Part shown: one piece after another, positions 32,970 to 41,001 of the stretch
How the letters are laid out: each line of letters starts with the position of its first letter
Numbering within the stretch: position 1 is the stretch's first letter
Assembly: GCA_016719645.1 (NCBI GenBank)
Contig: JADJYS010000011.1
Location: 1-41,001, forward strand
DNA from: a bacterium
GTDB lineage: Bacteria; Krumholzibacteriota; Krumholzibacteriia; LZORAL124-64-63
Length of the DNA stretch: 41,001 nt
Reading direction: 5' to 3'
The notes under the pieces: model-generated
What the model was told of the DNA's origin: nothing
Seen by the model: the letters and a program-made list of their open reading frames with translations, nothing else
Databases searched by the model: none
Program-made: the position numbers and the translations under genes

Positions 32970-34364
32970 TCAGGATCCACCGCGGCGGCTTCGCCGGAAA
33001 TACCACACCAGTCCGGTCAGCGTGAGCCCGGCCCCCAGCAGCGACGGCAGCGGCGCCGTGATCGCCGTGACCACCAGGAACGCCGCCTGGATGACCAGCA
33101 CGACGCCCAGGGTCCAGGGCCAGCCCGGCACGCGGAACGGGCGCGGGGCGTCGGGCAGGCGGCGGCGCAGGACCGCGACCGCGGCGAAGGTCGACAGGTT
33201 GAAGACCGCCGAGGTGAAGGCGAAGAAGTCGATGACCGTCTCGTAGGACCGGCCGGCGAGGCCGGCCGCGACCAGCAGGACCGTCGCCCAGATCCCCTGG
33301 GCGACCAGCGCGCCGACCGGCGTGCGGTGCCGCGCGTGGACGCCGCCGAACACGGCCGGGAACAGGCCGTCGCGGGCCATCGCGTGCCAGGTGCGGGCCT
33401 TGACCAGGACCTGCGCGTTGATGTTGCCGAAGGTGCTCAGCACCACCGCCAGCGCGATCAGCGCCGCGCCGGCCGGCCCGAGGGCGGAGCGCATCGCGTC
33501 GGCGGCGACCTGCTTCGCGCCGGCCATGCCCGCGGGGCCGAGCTGGCGCAGGTAGGCGGCGTTGACCAGGAGGTAGGTCGCCATGACCACGGCGATGCCC
33601 AGCAGCAGGGAGCGCGGCAGGTTGCGCTCCGGCTCGCGCACCTCTTCCGCCACGTAGGTGGCCCCCTCCCAGCCGCTGAAGGCGAAGAAGGCGGAGCGCA
33701 GCGACGCCCCCACGGCCAGGACCGCGGCCCAGCCGCCGGGCGAAGCGAGCGGCGCGGCCGCCGCCGCGGGCGCCGCGCCGCGGGCCGCGGTCAGCCCGAC
33801 CCAGGCCACCGCGGCCAGCGCGGCCAGCTTCAGCACGGTGAGCGCGTTCTGCGCGCGGCCGCCGGCCCGCACGCCCCGGACGTTGACCCAGGTCAGCAGC
33901 CAGACCCCGCCGGCGGCCGCGGCGGTCTCGAGGCCGCGCGGCCAGCCGGCCCCGCCGCCCGCCTCCCACAGCGTCCGCGCGTACTCGGCGAAGACCAGGG
34001 CGACGGCGGCGATGGTCGCCGTCTCGGAGACGAAGAACATCGCCCAGCCGCGCAGGAACGCCCACCACGGCGGGTAGGCGGCCTTCAGGTAGGCGTACGG
34101 CCCCCCCGACCGCGGCAACATGGCCACCATTTCGGCGTAGCACAGGGCGCTCAGGATGGTCATGACCCCGGCCAGGACCCAGACGCCGAAGAACAGCGTC
34201 GCCCCGCCGGTCAGGGCCATGATCGGGCCGGGCGTGCGGAAGATGCCGGACCCGATGATGCGGCCGACGACCAGGGACAGGGCCTCGCGGAAGCCCAGGG
34301 CGCGGGTCAGGGCGGGCCCGCTCGCGGGCGCCGTCGCTGCCGGTTGTTGCCGTGCCGATGCCAA
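32970..34364 (-). CDS. APC-family amino-acid permease
   Basis: A 464-residue inner-membrane transporter with about 12 hydrophobic segments. It belongs to the amino acid-polyamine-organocation superfamily, nearest in pattern to the LAT/SteT-like group. The first helix carries VVGRIIGSGIFRTPG, the substrate-binding unwound G-S-G motif; others include ALCYAEMVAMLPRSGGPYAYL, FFAFSGWEGATYVAEEVREPERNLPRS and FAFTSAVFNLSTF. The start is TTG 34364, with AAGGAG 8 bases upstream; no ATG or GTG fits. Substrate cannot be told from sequence; exchange of neutral amino acids is common in the group. The gene stands alone. Confidence 0.88.
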   Translation of the reverse strand: MASARQQPAATAPASGPALTRALGFREALSLVVGRIIGSGIFRTPGPIMALTGGATLFFGVWVLAGVMTILSALCYAEMVAMLPRSGGPYAYLKAAYPPWWAFLRGWAMFFVSETATIAAVALVFAEYARTLWEAGGGAGWPRGLETAAAAGGVWLLTWVNVRGVRAGGRAQNALTVLKLAALAAVAWVGLTAARGAAPAAAAAPLASPGGWAAVLAVGASLRSAFFAFSGWEGATYVAEEVREPERNLPRSLLLGIAVVMATYLLVNAAYLRQLGPAGMAGAKQVAADAMRSALGPAGAALIALAVVLSTFGNINAQVLVKARTWHAMARDGLFPAVFGGVHARHRTPVGALVAQGIWATVLLVAAGLAGRSYETVIDFFAFTSAVFNLSTFAAVAVLRRRLPDAPRPFRVPGWPWTLGVVLVIQAAFLVVTAITAPLPSLLGAGLTLTGLVWYFRRSRRGGS

Positions 34365-34430
34365 GGCGACTCCTTCCTGTCCCCGGCATCGATATCACGG
34401 TCCGCCGTGGCGTGACATCGGAATCTGCAC

Positions 34431-34459
34431 TTGAACGGCTGCACCCGGCGGCGGACAAT
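34431..34459 (+). promoter_or_regulatory. Promoter of the glycerophosphodiesterase operon
   Basis: TTGAAC (34431-34436), a 17-bp spacer and GACAAT (34454-34459) lie about 125 bases before the start codon of the first gene. Confidence 0.5.
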
Positions 34460-34584
34460 CGTCAAGCGGCGCCTCGATTTTGCACGATCGTACCGCACAC
34501 ACCTGAACGTCCCGGGATTTTCGCCTGCGGCCGTCGCACGGCGGCGGACGCCCACCCTCTCGTCGAACCAGGTGGAGCCTCGGC

Positions 34585-35284
34585 ATGCCAACCACGACTC
34601 CCCTGATCCTCGCCCACCGCGGCGACTCGGCGCACGCCCCCGAGAACACGCTGGCGTCCTTCGACCTGGCCCTGGCTGCCGGCGCCGACGGCGTCGAGTT
34701 CGACGTCCACCAGGCGCACGACGACGCCTTCGTCGTCCACCACGATCCCGACACGCCGGCCGGCGCGATCGCGGCGCTGGACCTCGCCGACCTGCGCGGC
34801 CGCCCCGCCAAGCGCGGCGGGGCGATCCCGTCGTTGCAGGAGGCGCTGGCGCTGCTGGCGGCGGGCGGCCCCGCGTTCACGGTCTTCGTCGAGGTCAAGG
34901 GGATGCGCTCCTGGCCGGACCTGCGCCGCGAACTCTCGCCCTGGCGCGGACGCCTGGACCTCGAAGTGCAGTCCTTCGAGCACGATCTGTTGGCGGCGAT
35001 GGCGCGCGACGGCGATGGTTGGCCCCTGGGCGTGATCGCCCGCGAGCCGGGCCCCGACCCCGCCGCCCTGCTCGCGCGCTTCGGCGCGCACCCTGTCGCT
35101 GCGCAAGGAGGCCGTCACCGCGGACGTCGCCGCGGCGGTCCACGCCGCGGGCGCGCGCCTGGCCGTCTGGACGCTCAACGACGCCGAGGCGGCCCGCGCT
35201 GCGGTCCAGGCCGGCGCCGACCTGCTGATCGGGGACGATCCCCGGTTGCTGCTCTCCACGTTCAACCACGGGAAACGAACATGA
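34585..35284 (+). CDS. Glycerophosphodiester phosphodiesterase (GDPD family), one frameshift
   Basis: The enzyme hydrolyses deacylated phospholipids to glycerol-3-phosphate and an alcohol. It has the GDPD signature LILAHRGDSAHAPENTLASF with the active-site His and Arg, then GVEFDVHQAHDDAFVVHHDP, giving the metal-binding Glu and Asp and the second catalytic His, then FVEVKGM. One indel near 35090 shifts the frame; the C-terminus continues as LSLRKEAVTADVAAAVHAAG, RLAVWTLNDAEAA and GADLLIGDDP, the normal end of the barrel. It stops at TGA 35282-35284, overlapping the next start as ATGA. No signal peptide, so a cytosolic UgpQ-like form. About 232 residues, within the family range. Confidence 0.87.
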
Positions 35285-36712
35285 CGCACCGGATCCGCAC
35301 GCGCTTCGCCTCGCCCGTCGTCCTCGCGCTCGCCCTCGCCGCCACGACCGCGGCGCGGGCGGAGTCGCCCATCCCGGGCGCCGCCGGCCACTGGGAGGGC
35401 GCCATCGTCCTGCCCGGGCAGGAACTCGGCATCAAGATCGACCTCGCCGCGGACGGCGGGACCTGGTCCGGCACCATCGACATCCCGATGCAGGGGGCGA
35501 CCGGCCTGCCGCTCGAGAACGTGCGCGCCGCGGGCGACTCCCTGGTGTTCGCCATCGCGAAGATCCCCGGCGCGCCGACCTTCCACGGCCTGTTCGCCGA
35601 CGGCCGCCTGTCCGGCGACTTCACCCAGAACGGGATGACCTTCCCCTTCCGCCTCGGGCGCGAGGCCACGGCGGCGCCCGAGCGTCCCCAGGAGCCGCAG
35701 CCGCCGTTCCCCTACCGCTCCGAAGAGGTGACCTACCGCAACGGCGACATCGTGCTGGCCGGCACGCTGACGCTCCCGGAGGGGCCGGGCCCCTTCCCGG
35801 CCGCGGTGCTGCTGACCGGCAGCGGCGCGCAGAACCGCGACGAGGAACTGTTCGCCCACAAGCCGTTCCTGGTGCTGGCCGACCACCTGACCCGCGCCGG
35901 CGTGGCGGTGCTGCGCGCCGACGACCGCGGCGTGGGCGGCTCGACCGGCTCGGTGTCCCTGGCCACCACCGCGGACTTCGCGGACGATGCGCTGGCGGGC
36001 GTCGCACTGCTGCGGGCGCGGCCCGACATCGCCGGCGGGTGCGTCGGCCTGATCGGGCACAGCGAGGGCGGCATCGCGGCGCCGCTGGCCGCGGCCAACG
36101 CGCCCGAGGCCGTCGACTTCGTGGTCCTGCTCGCGGGCACGGGCGTGCCGCTGGGCGAAGTGATCCTGCGCCAGGCCGAACTGATCATGAAGGCGGGCGG
36201 GACCGACTCGCTGCAGATCGCGGACGAGCTGGCCCAGACGCGGCTGGTGCTCGGCCTGGTGGCCGCCGGCGCCGACAGCGCCACGATCCGCGCGGAGCTC
36301 GAGCGGCACGTCGTCGCCCGCCAGGCGGCCCACCCCGACCGGGCGAAGGCCGGCCGAGCTGAAGGCCACGCTGGATGCCGCCGTGGCCGGCGTGGTCACG
36401 CCCTGGTTCCGCTACGCGACGGCGCTCGATCCCCGCGTGGCGCTGCGCGCGTTGCGCTGCCCGGTGCTGGCGCTCAACGGCGAGCGCGATCTGCAGGTGG
36501 ACCCCGACCAGAACCTCACCGAGATCGAGCGCGCGCTGCGCGAGGGCGGCAACCCGGACCTGACGATCCGGCGGCTGCCGGGCCTCAACCACCTGCTGCA
36601 GACGGCGGTGACGGGCCATCCGAGCGAGTACGGTCAGATCACCGAGACGATGAGCCCCACCGCCCTGGATGCGGTCCGCGACTGGATCCTGGCGCGGTGC
36701 CCCGCCCGCTGA
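35281..36712 (+). CDS. Exported alpha/beta hydrolase, one frameshift
   Basis: A protein of about 476 residues with a Sec signal peptide (LALALAATTAARAESPIPG). Residues about 30-130 form a small beta domain (WEGAIVLPGQELGIKIDLA, WSGTIDIPMQGATGLPL) often found before this type of hydrolase. The alpha/beta hydrolase domain follows: GPFPAAVLLTGSGAQNRDEE, VLRADDRGVGGSTGS, nucleophile elbow GLIGHSEGG, Asp in VLALNGERDLQVDP and His in LPGLNHLLQ. One frameshift near 36355 separates the last 110 residues. Related proteins are annotated as acyl-CoA thioester hydrolases or peptidases; the substrate is unknown. It is coupled to the GDPD gene by ATGA. Confidence 0.84.
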
Positions 36713-36722
36713 GAGGAGTGCC

Positions 36723-37451
36723 GTGTCCCTGCGCGCGCGAACGGCGGAGCTGCCGCGACGGCTCTGGCGCTGGACCTGGCGGCTGGCGGCCGCCTGGGTG
36801 GCCGGCTCCGTCCTGGTCGTGCTCGCGCTGCGCTTCGTGCCGCCGCCCGTGTCGGGCGTGATGGTCCAGCGCTGGTGCGAGGCGAAGCTGGAGCACCGCG
36901 AGTTCCGGCTGGACTACCGCTGGAAGCCGCGGGCCCACCTCGCGCGCGCCCTGCCCCTGGCGGCGATCGCCGCGGAGGACCAGCGCTTCTTCGTGCACCG
37001 CGGCTGGGACGTCGCGGCCATCCGCAAGGCGATGGCGGACGCCGAGGACGGCGGGCGCCTGCGCGGCGCCTCCACCATCTCCCAGCAGACGGCCAAGAAC
37101 CTGTTCCTGTGGACCGGGCGCAGCTGGGTGCGCAAGGGGCTGGAGTCGTGGTTCACGTTCTGGCTGGAACTGCTGTGGCCCAAGACGCGCATCCTGGAGG
37201 TCTACCTGAACATCGCGGAGTGGGGCGACGGGATCTTCGGCGCCGAGGCGGCCTGCCGCCGCCACTTCGCGATCGGCGCGGACAGCATCGACCGCGACCG
37301 CGCCGCGCGGCTGGCCGCCGTGCTGCCCAACCCGCGGCGGATGAACGCCGGCCGGCCATCTGCCTACGTCCTGCGCCGGCAGGGCGAGATCCGGCGGCAG
37401 ATGGGCGGGATCGACGGGTCGGAGTTCACGACGCCTCTGAAACGCTGGTGA
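36723..37451 (+). CDS. mtgA: Monofunctional peptidoglycan transglycosylase
   Basis: A 242-residue GT51 enzyme that polymerises lipid II into glycan strands at the inner membrane. One N-terminal membrane helix (about 19-39) is followed by the catalytic domain: LAAIAAEDQRFFVHRGWD with the catalytic Glu, GASTISQQTAKNLFLWTGRSW, then KTRILEVYLNIAEWGDGIFGAEAACRRHF and AARLAAVLPNPRRMN. All five GT51 motifs are intact and no transpeptidase domain follows, as in MtgA. GTG 36723 is chosen for the GAGGAG just upstream. It lies 10 bases after the hydrolase stop, so it is the last gene of a three-gene operon. Confidence 0.92.
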   Translation: MSLRARTAELPRRLWRWTWRLAAAWVAGSVLVVLALRFVPPPVSGVMVQRWCEAKLEHREFRLDYRWKPRAHLARALPLAAIAAEDQRFFVHRGWDVAAIRKAMADAEDGGRLRGASTISQQTAKNLFLWTGRSWVRKGLESWFTFWLELLWPKTRILEVYLNIAEWGDGIFGAEAACRRHFAIGADSIDRDRAARLAAVLPNPRRMNAGRPSAYVLRRQGEIRRQMGGIDGSEFTTPLKRW

Positions 37452-37562
37452 CGGCAAGGAGTTGCCGGTTTCCGGCGCCGGGCGCTTGCCGGGAGCCGCC
37501 GGTAATGATAATCTGATCTCACCCCCTGATGATCCCCAACCAGCTCCTCAGGAGGTGCCGCC

Positions 37563-38066
37563 GTGCGCGCGTCGAACCTGATCCTGCCGATCGTCCTGCT
37601 GCTGGCGGCGCCCGCCGCCCTGGCCTACCCGCTGTGGTGCGACGACGCCGACACGCTGCGGATCGAGGTCGACCCGCAGACCGCCGCCGTGCTGCTGACC
37701 CACGCCGGCGCCATGTACAACTGCTGCCCCGAACCGATCCTCTACGACGTCGAAGCGAACGGCGGCACGCTCACGGTCGTCGAACGCGTCCTGGAGGAGA
37801 CGCCCTGCGACTGCATCTGCTGCTTCGACCTGGAGGTCGTCGTGGCAGACGTCCCGCCGGGCGACTGGGCGGTGGTGTTCCGCTGGCTCGACGAGGAGTC
37901 CGCAAGCTGGCGCGAACTGACCGGCTCGGCCACGGTTCCCGCCACGGACCGCGACGGCGCGCCGCACGCGGAGCTCGCCGCGCCGCCCGCGTGCCTGACC
38001 AGCACCGGAGTGGAGCCCGCAACGCCGTCGGGCGCGTGGGGTCTGGTCAAGTCGATCTACCGTTGA
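37563..38066 (+). CDS. Small cysteine-rich secreted protein with C-terminal WGxxKxxYR tag
   Basis: A 167-residue exported protein. GTG 37563 has AGGAGG seven bases upstream. Signal peptide LILPIVLLLAAPAALA precedes YPLWCDDADTL. The mature part is beta-rich and has clustered cysteines in two places: NCCPEPILYDVE and PCDCICCFDLEVVV, likely disulfides or a metal site. A short linker leads to WGLVKSIYR at the extreme C-terminus. No known domain is recognised with confidence. It sits alone between mtgA and the kinase gene; a possible -10 GATAAT lies near 37508. Confidence 0.75.
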   Translation: MRASNLILPIVLLLAAPAALAYPLWCDDADTLRIEVDPQTAAVLLTHAGAMYNCCPEPILYDVEANGGTLTVVERVLEETPCDCICCFDLEVVVADVPPGDWAVVFRWLDEESASWRELTGSATVPATDRDGAPHAELAAPPACLTSTGVEPATPSGAWGLVKSIYR

Positions 38067-38083
38067 ATCCGCAGCGGCCGGGA

Positions 38084-40756
38084 TCAGTGGTGCTCCGCCA
38101 GGAGCGCCTGGAAATCGCCCCGTCCGCGCAGCTGGGCGAAGACCGGCGACGACGCGAGGATGGCGGGCGATACGACGTCCGTCTGCCGGTCCATCAGACC
38201 GGACAGGGTCGCGACCGCGGCCGCGGAACTCCCCGACATCATCTCGATCACGGCCTGGTCGTACAGGCGCCAGGTGGCGATCCAGCGATCCTGTTGACGG
38301 GATAGAGTTCGAAGGAGCGCCGGATCGCGGCCTTCGCCTCGTCCGCCCGCCCGGCGCCGGCCAGGGCCACCGCGTGCGCCGCCACCACGTTGCCGGCTTC
38401 GGGCTTGTCGGCCACGCGCGCCGCCAGGGACGCGCTCAGCGTCGAAGTGCCGGCGGGCCTGCTCCGGCTGGTCCATCACGCGGTAGATCATCGCCAGGCC
38501 GAGGTCTCCGAGATGATCTCGTACTGCGACTCCTCGCACTCGGGCAGCAGTTCGGCATGGCGCCGCGCGGCCGGGAAATCCCCGATCTCGAGACAGATCC
38601 GGAAGAGCCGCTGCCGGATCTCGGGATCCGTGGAGGGAGGCATCTCGGCGACGTACCGCCGCGCGCGGTCGGCCAGCCGGCCTGGACGGCGCTCAGGCGG
38701 TGATGGTGAAGTTCCATGGGTTCGTCGGGACCGAGTTCCATCGCCTGCCGCCCCTGGCGATCGGCATCCTCGTAGCGCTTCACGATGGCCAGGGTCTCGG
38801 TGAGGTGGTTGGCGACGGGAGCCATGCCGGGTGACAGCACGGCCACGCGTTCGAGGATCGACGCCGCCTCGGCGTACGACTCCTGCCGACGCAGCACGTA
38901 CGCCATCAGTTCCATGACGTCGAGGTCGCCGGGCGGATCCGATCGGCCTGCCGGAGCGCGGCCAGGGCCCGGTCGTAGTCCTTCAGGCCCCAGTAGTAGT
39001 AGACGCCGGCGGCGTAGTGGGACAGGTGCGAGTCGGGTGCGAGGCCCCGGCCCGGATCCACGGCGGCCTTCGCCGCGGCCAGGCGCTCCGCCGTGGGTCC
39101 CAGTCGAAGTGGCAGAGCCCGGAGTTGGCCCGCGCCAGGGTACCCAGGCCTCGTGGAACTGGGGATCCCGCGCCACCGCCTTCTCGAGCAGGTCGACGGC
39201 CAGCAGCCAATCCTCCGCCGGAATCGCGACGATTCGAGGATCTCCTGCCCCCGCAGGTGGGCGTGGTAGGCCGCCATGTCCCAGGTGGGCTCGGCGACGA
39301 CCGGGACCGTGCCCGCCGCCGCCAACGTCACGCCCAGGTTGCGGACCACCTCGGCGGCGATCTCCGACTGCAGGGCGAAGATCTCCTCCATGGCGCGATC
39401 GTAGCGGCTCGCCCAGACCTGCCGGTCGGCGGCGGCGTCGGTCAGCAGCGGCGTCACCCGCACGCGGCTGGCGCCGGCGGCGTCGCGTTGCCAGCGCACC
39501 GACCCCTCCAGCACGTAGTCCACGCCGAGATCCTCGGCGATCCGCTGCATGGACTTGCCGGTGCGGTCGTAGTTCTGGGAGCTGGTGCGCGAACCACGCG
39601 CAGTCCCTCGATCGCGGCGAGGCTGGTGACGATCTCGACGGTCATCCCGCGGCGAAGTACGCATCCTCCGGCGGGCCCAGGTTCTCGAAGGGGAAGACCA
39701 CGATGGTCGGCACCGCGGCGGCGGTCGCGGGCGCCGAGCCGGCGTCCGCTGCGGCCGGCGGCTGTCCGCGCGAAACCGAGGCGCACGGCGCCGAAGGCGA
39801 TCGCCGCCAGCAGGACCAGGCCCGCGCTCAGCTGCACGAGGCGGCGCCGGCCCGGCCTCCGCGCCGGCGGGGCGGGAATCTCCGGCCGCTCGAACTCGCC
39901 CGAGTCCAGTTCCTCGCGCAGGACCTGCAGATCGTAGTGGGCGCTGCGGGCCGTCTCGTAGCGCCGGGCGGGATCCTTCTCGAGACAACGGCGCACGATG
40001 CGGGCCAGCTGGCTCGGCAGCTCAGGGCGGACCTCGACCACGGGCGTCGGCTGGTCGCGCAGGACCGCCGCGAGGATCGAAAGCTGCGAATCGCCTTTGA
40101 ACGGTTGCTGACCGGTCGCCATCTGGTAGAGCAGGATGCCCAGGGAAAAGACGTCCGAGCGGCTGTCCACCGGCTTGCCCTCGGCCTGCTCGGGCGACAT
40201 GTAGGCCACCGTGCCGACGATGGTCCCTTCGCGCGTCGCCCCGGCGTCGGCGGCGATGGTCTCGTCGTCCGCGCCCGCGTCCGGCCGGTCCAGCAGCTTC
40301 GCCAGGCCGAAGTCGAGGACCTTGAGGCGGCCCGCGCCGTCGATCATCACATTGCGGGGCTTCAGGTCGCGGTGGGTGATGCCCTTGGCGTGGGCGGCGG
40401 CGACCGCTTCGGTCAGCGCGAGCCCGAGTTCGAAGAACCGCCGCACGGCAGACCGTCCGGCGGGATCACCTCGTCGAGGGTGCGGCCTTCCACGTACTCC
40501 ATCACCAGGAACGGCAGACCGTCGGCCTCCTCCACGGCATGGAGCGTCACGACGTGGGGATGGTTCAGCGCGGCCACCGCCTGGGCCTCGCGCTCGAAGC
40601 GGGCGCGGCGCCCCGCATCGGCCCTCATCTCGACCGGCAGCAGTTTGAGGGCCACGTCGCGTCCCAGACGCGTGTCGCGGCCAGGTAAACCTCGCCCATG
40701 CCGCCGCGGCCGAGGGACGCACGGATCTCGTAGTGAGCGAGCATCTTGCCGATCAA
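38084..40756 (-). CDS. Membrane Ser/Thr protein kinase with TolB-like and TPR-like regions, frameshifted
   Basis: Reconstructed protein of about 890 residues. N-terminal Hanks-type kinase: MLAHYEIRASLGRGGMGEVYLA (glycine loop), VALKLLP (Lys), GITHRDLKPRNVMID (catalytic loop), KVLDFGLAKLL (Mg site), GTVAYMSPEQ (activation segment), DVFSLGILLYQMATG. After a proline/arginine linker comes one membrane helix (LVQLSAGLVLLAAIAFGAVRL). The outer part has a TolB-N-like region (GMTVEIVTSLAAIEGLRVV, IAEDLGVDYVLEGSVRW, RQVWASRYDRAMEEIF) as in CadC-like and adenylate cyclase proteins, then TPR-like helices to the C-terminus (AYVLRRQESYAEAASILERV, MIYRVMDQPEQARRHFDAE). Start is TTG 40756 by family alignment (M-I-G-K) or ATG 40744. 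At least eight indels occur, mostly in 38.3-39.7 kb. Ligand and targets unknown. Confidence 0.8.
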
Positions 40757-40861
40757 AGCCCATTCCCCGGTTGAAGGGCGCACGGCGCGGGCCGCCGACG
40801 GCCACGGGCCGCGGTCAAAGGTAATCAAGAGATAATGGGAGTCCGTAATATGGGGAGGCGG

Positions 40862-41001
40862 TCAGTCCCCCGCCGGCGGCCCGAGCAGGACGCGGGGGGC
40901 AGCTTAACCAGATCAGTTCCGCGGTCCAGCCACGGGGGCGTGTCGCGACACACCAGCACCGCTCCCCCTTCAACATCTCCACCGAGACGGCTCCGACGAT
41001 C
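40862..41001 (-). CDS. Possible C-terminal fragment of an unidentified protein
   Basis: The last 140 bases read on the reverse strand, with one or two frame changes, as GAVSVEMLKGER, VCRDTPPWLDRGTDLVKLPP and RVLLGPPAGD before a stop at 40862-40864. The pieces have the codon-position GC bias of the window but no recognisable domain. It would sit upstream of the kinase gene on the same strand. The call depends on frame corrections and is weak. Confidence 0.25.

Noticed and set aside
1..41001. CRISPR arrays, rRNA or prophage modules
   Set aside because: No regularly spaced direct repeats, rRNA-like sequence, integrase or phage structural genes were seen; the IS110 element is the only mobile element recognised.

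Overview
The window is about 41 kb of very GC-rich DNA with tightly packed genes. It looks like the chromosome of an uncultured, free-living Gram-negative bacterium. The evidence for a diderm is a lipoprotein with a clear lipobox, a DUF5916 outer-membrane barrel protein, PgeF, MtgA and a YkuD L,D-transpeptidase. Protein style (SUMF1 lipoproteins with short Ig-like repeats, DUF5916, many short secreted proteins ending in a W-G-x-x-K-x-x-Y-R tag) resembles Krumholzibacteriota/Eisenbacteria-like lineages of the FCB group. That placement is inference from gene style, not from a marker gene. No rRNA, tRNA or CRISPR was found. Almost every gene in 1-13.4 kb and 35-41 kb is broken by single-base indels, whereas 13.5-34.9 kb is clean. 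I read the breaks mainly as sequence error and annotate the reconstructed genes.

Layout. 0-3.6 kb: N-terminal end of an MBOAT acyltransferase (-), a frameshifted pabB (+), a shared hairpin, and a lipoprotein with an interrupted SUMF1 domain (-). 3.7-8.3 kb: a five-gene metal-uptake operon with its own promoter and palindromic operator: an MntR-like repressor, a binding lipoprotein, an ATPase and two permeases, each permease carrying a winged-helix-like tail. 8.3-10.7 kb: divergent pepP-type Xaa-Pro aminopeptidase (-) and ppsR regulator (+). 10.7-12.2 kb: an intact IS110-family element with structured flanks. 12.2-14 kb: a tag-bearing secreted CBM20-like protein (-) divergent from a MarR-like regulator (+). 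14-17.5 kb: icmF (-). 17.6-23.6 kb (+): YkgJ-like protein and cysteine desulfurase, DUF5916 protein, nitronate monooxygenase with a DUF6884-like protein. 23.6-26.3 kb (-): L,D-transpeptidase, MurC-like ligase and PgeF as an overlapping operon. 26.4-29.6 kb (+): a phosphotransacylase-like/butyrate kinase fusion and a separate phosphate butyryltransferase. 29.6-29.9 kb: a striking nested inverted repeat. 30-31.9 kb: two tandem HDOD proteins. 32-34.4 kb (-): a second tag-bearing secreted protein and an APC amino-acid permease. 34.6-37.5 kb (+): glycerophosphodiesterase, alpha/beta hydrolase and MtgA. 37.6-38.1 kb: a third tag-bearing protein. 38.1-40.8 kb (-): a membrane Ser/Thr kinase with a TPR-like C-terminal half.

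How the genes work together. IcmF interconverts isobutyryl- and butyryl-CoA, and the Ptb/Buk pair converts butyryl-CoA to butyrate with ATP yield, so the two loci could serve one acyl-CoA branch. PgeF is known to correct MurC misincorporation, so its overlap with a MurC-like gene and an L,D-transpeptidase forms a plausible wall-quality module. The most interesting novelties are the shared C-terminal tag on three unrelated secreted proteins, the 225-bp nested inverted repeat whose two inner hairpins present identical CTCCT loops, the paired permeases with DNA-binding-like tails, and the SUMF1 domain with a large insertion.
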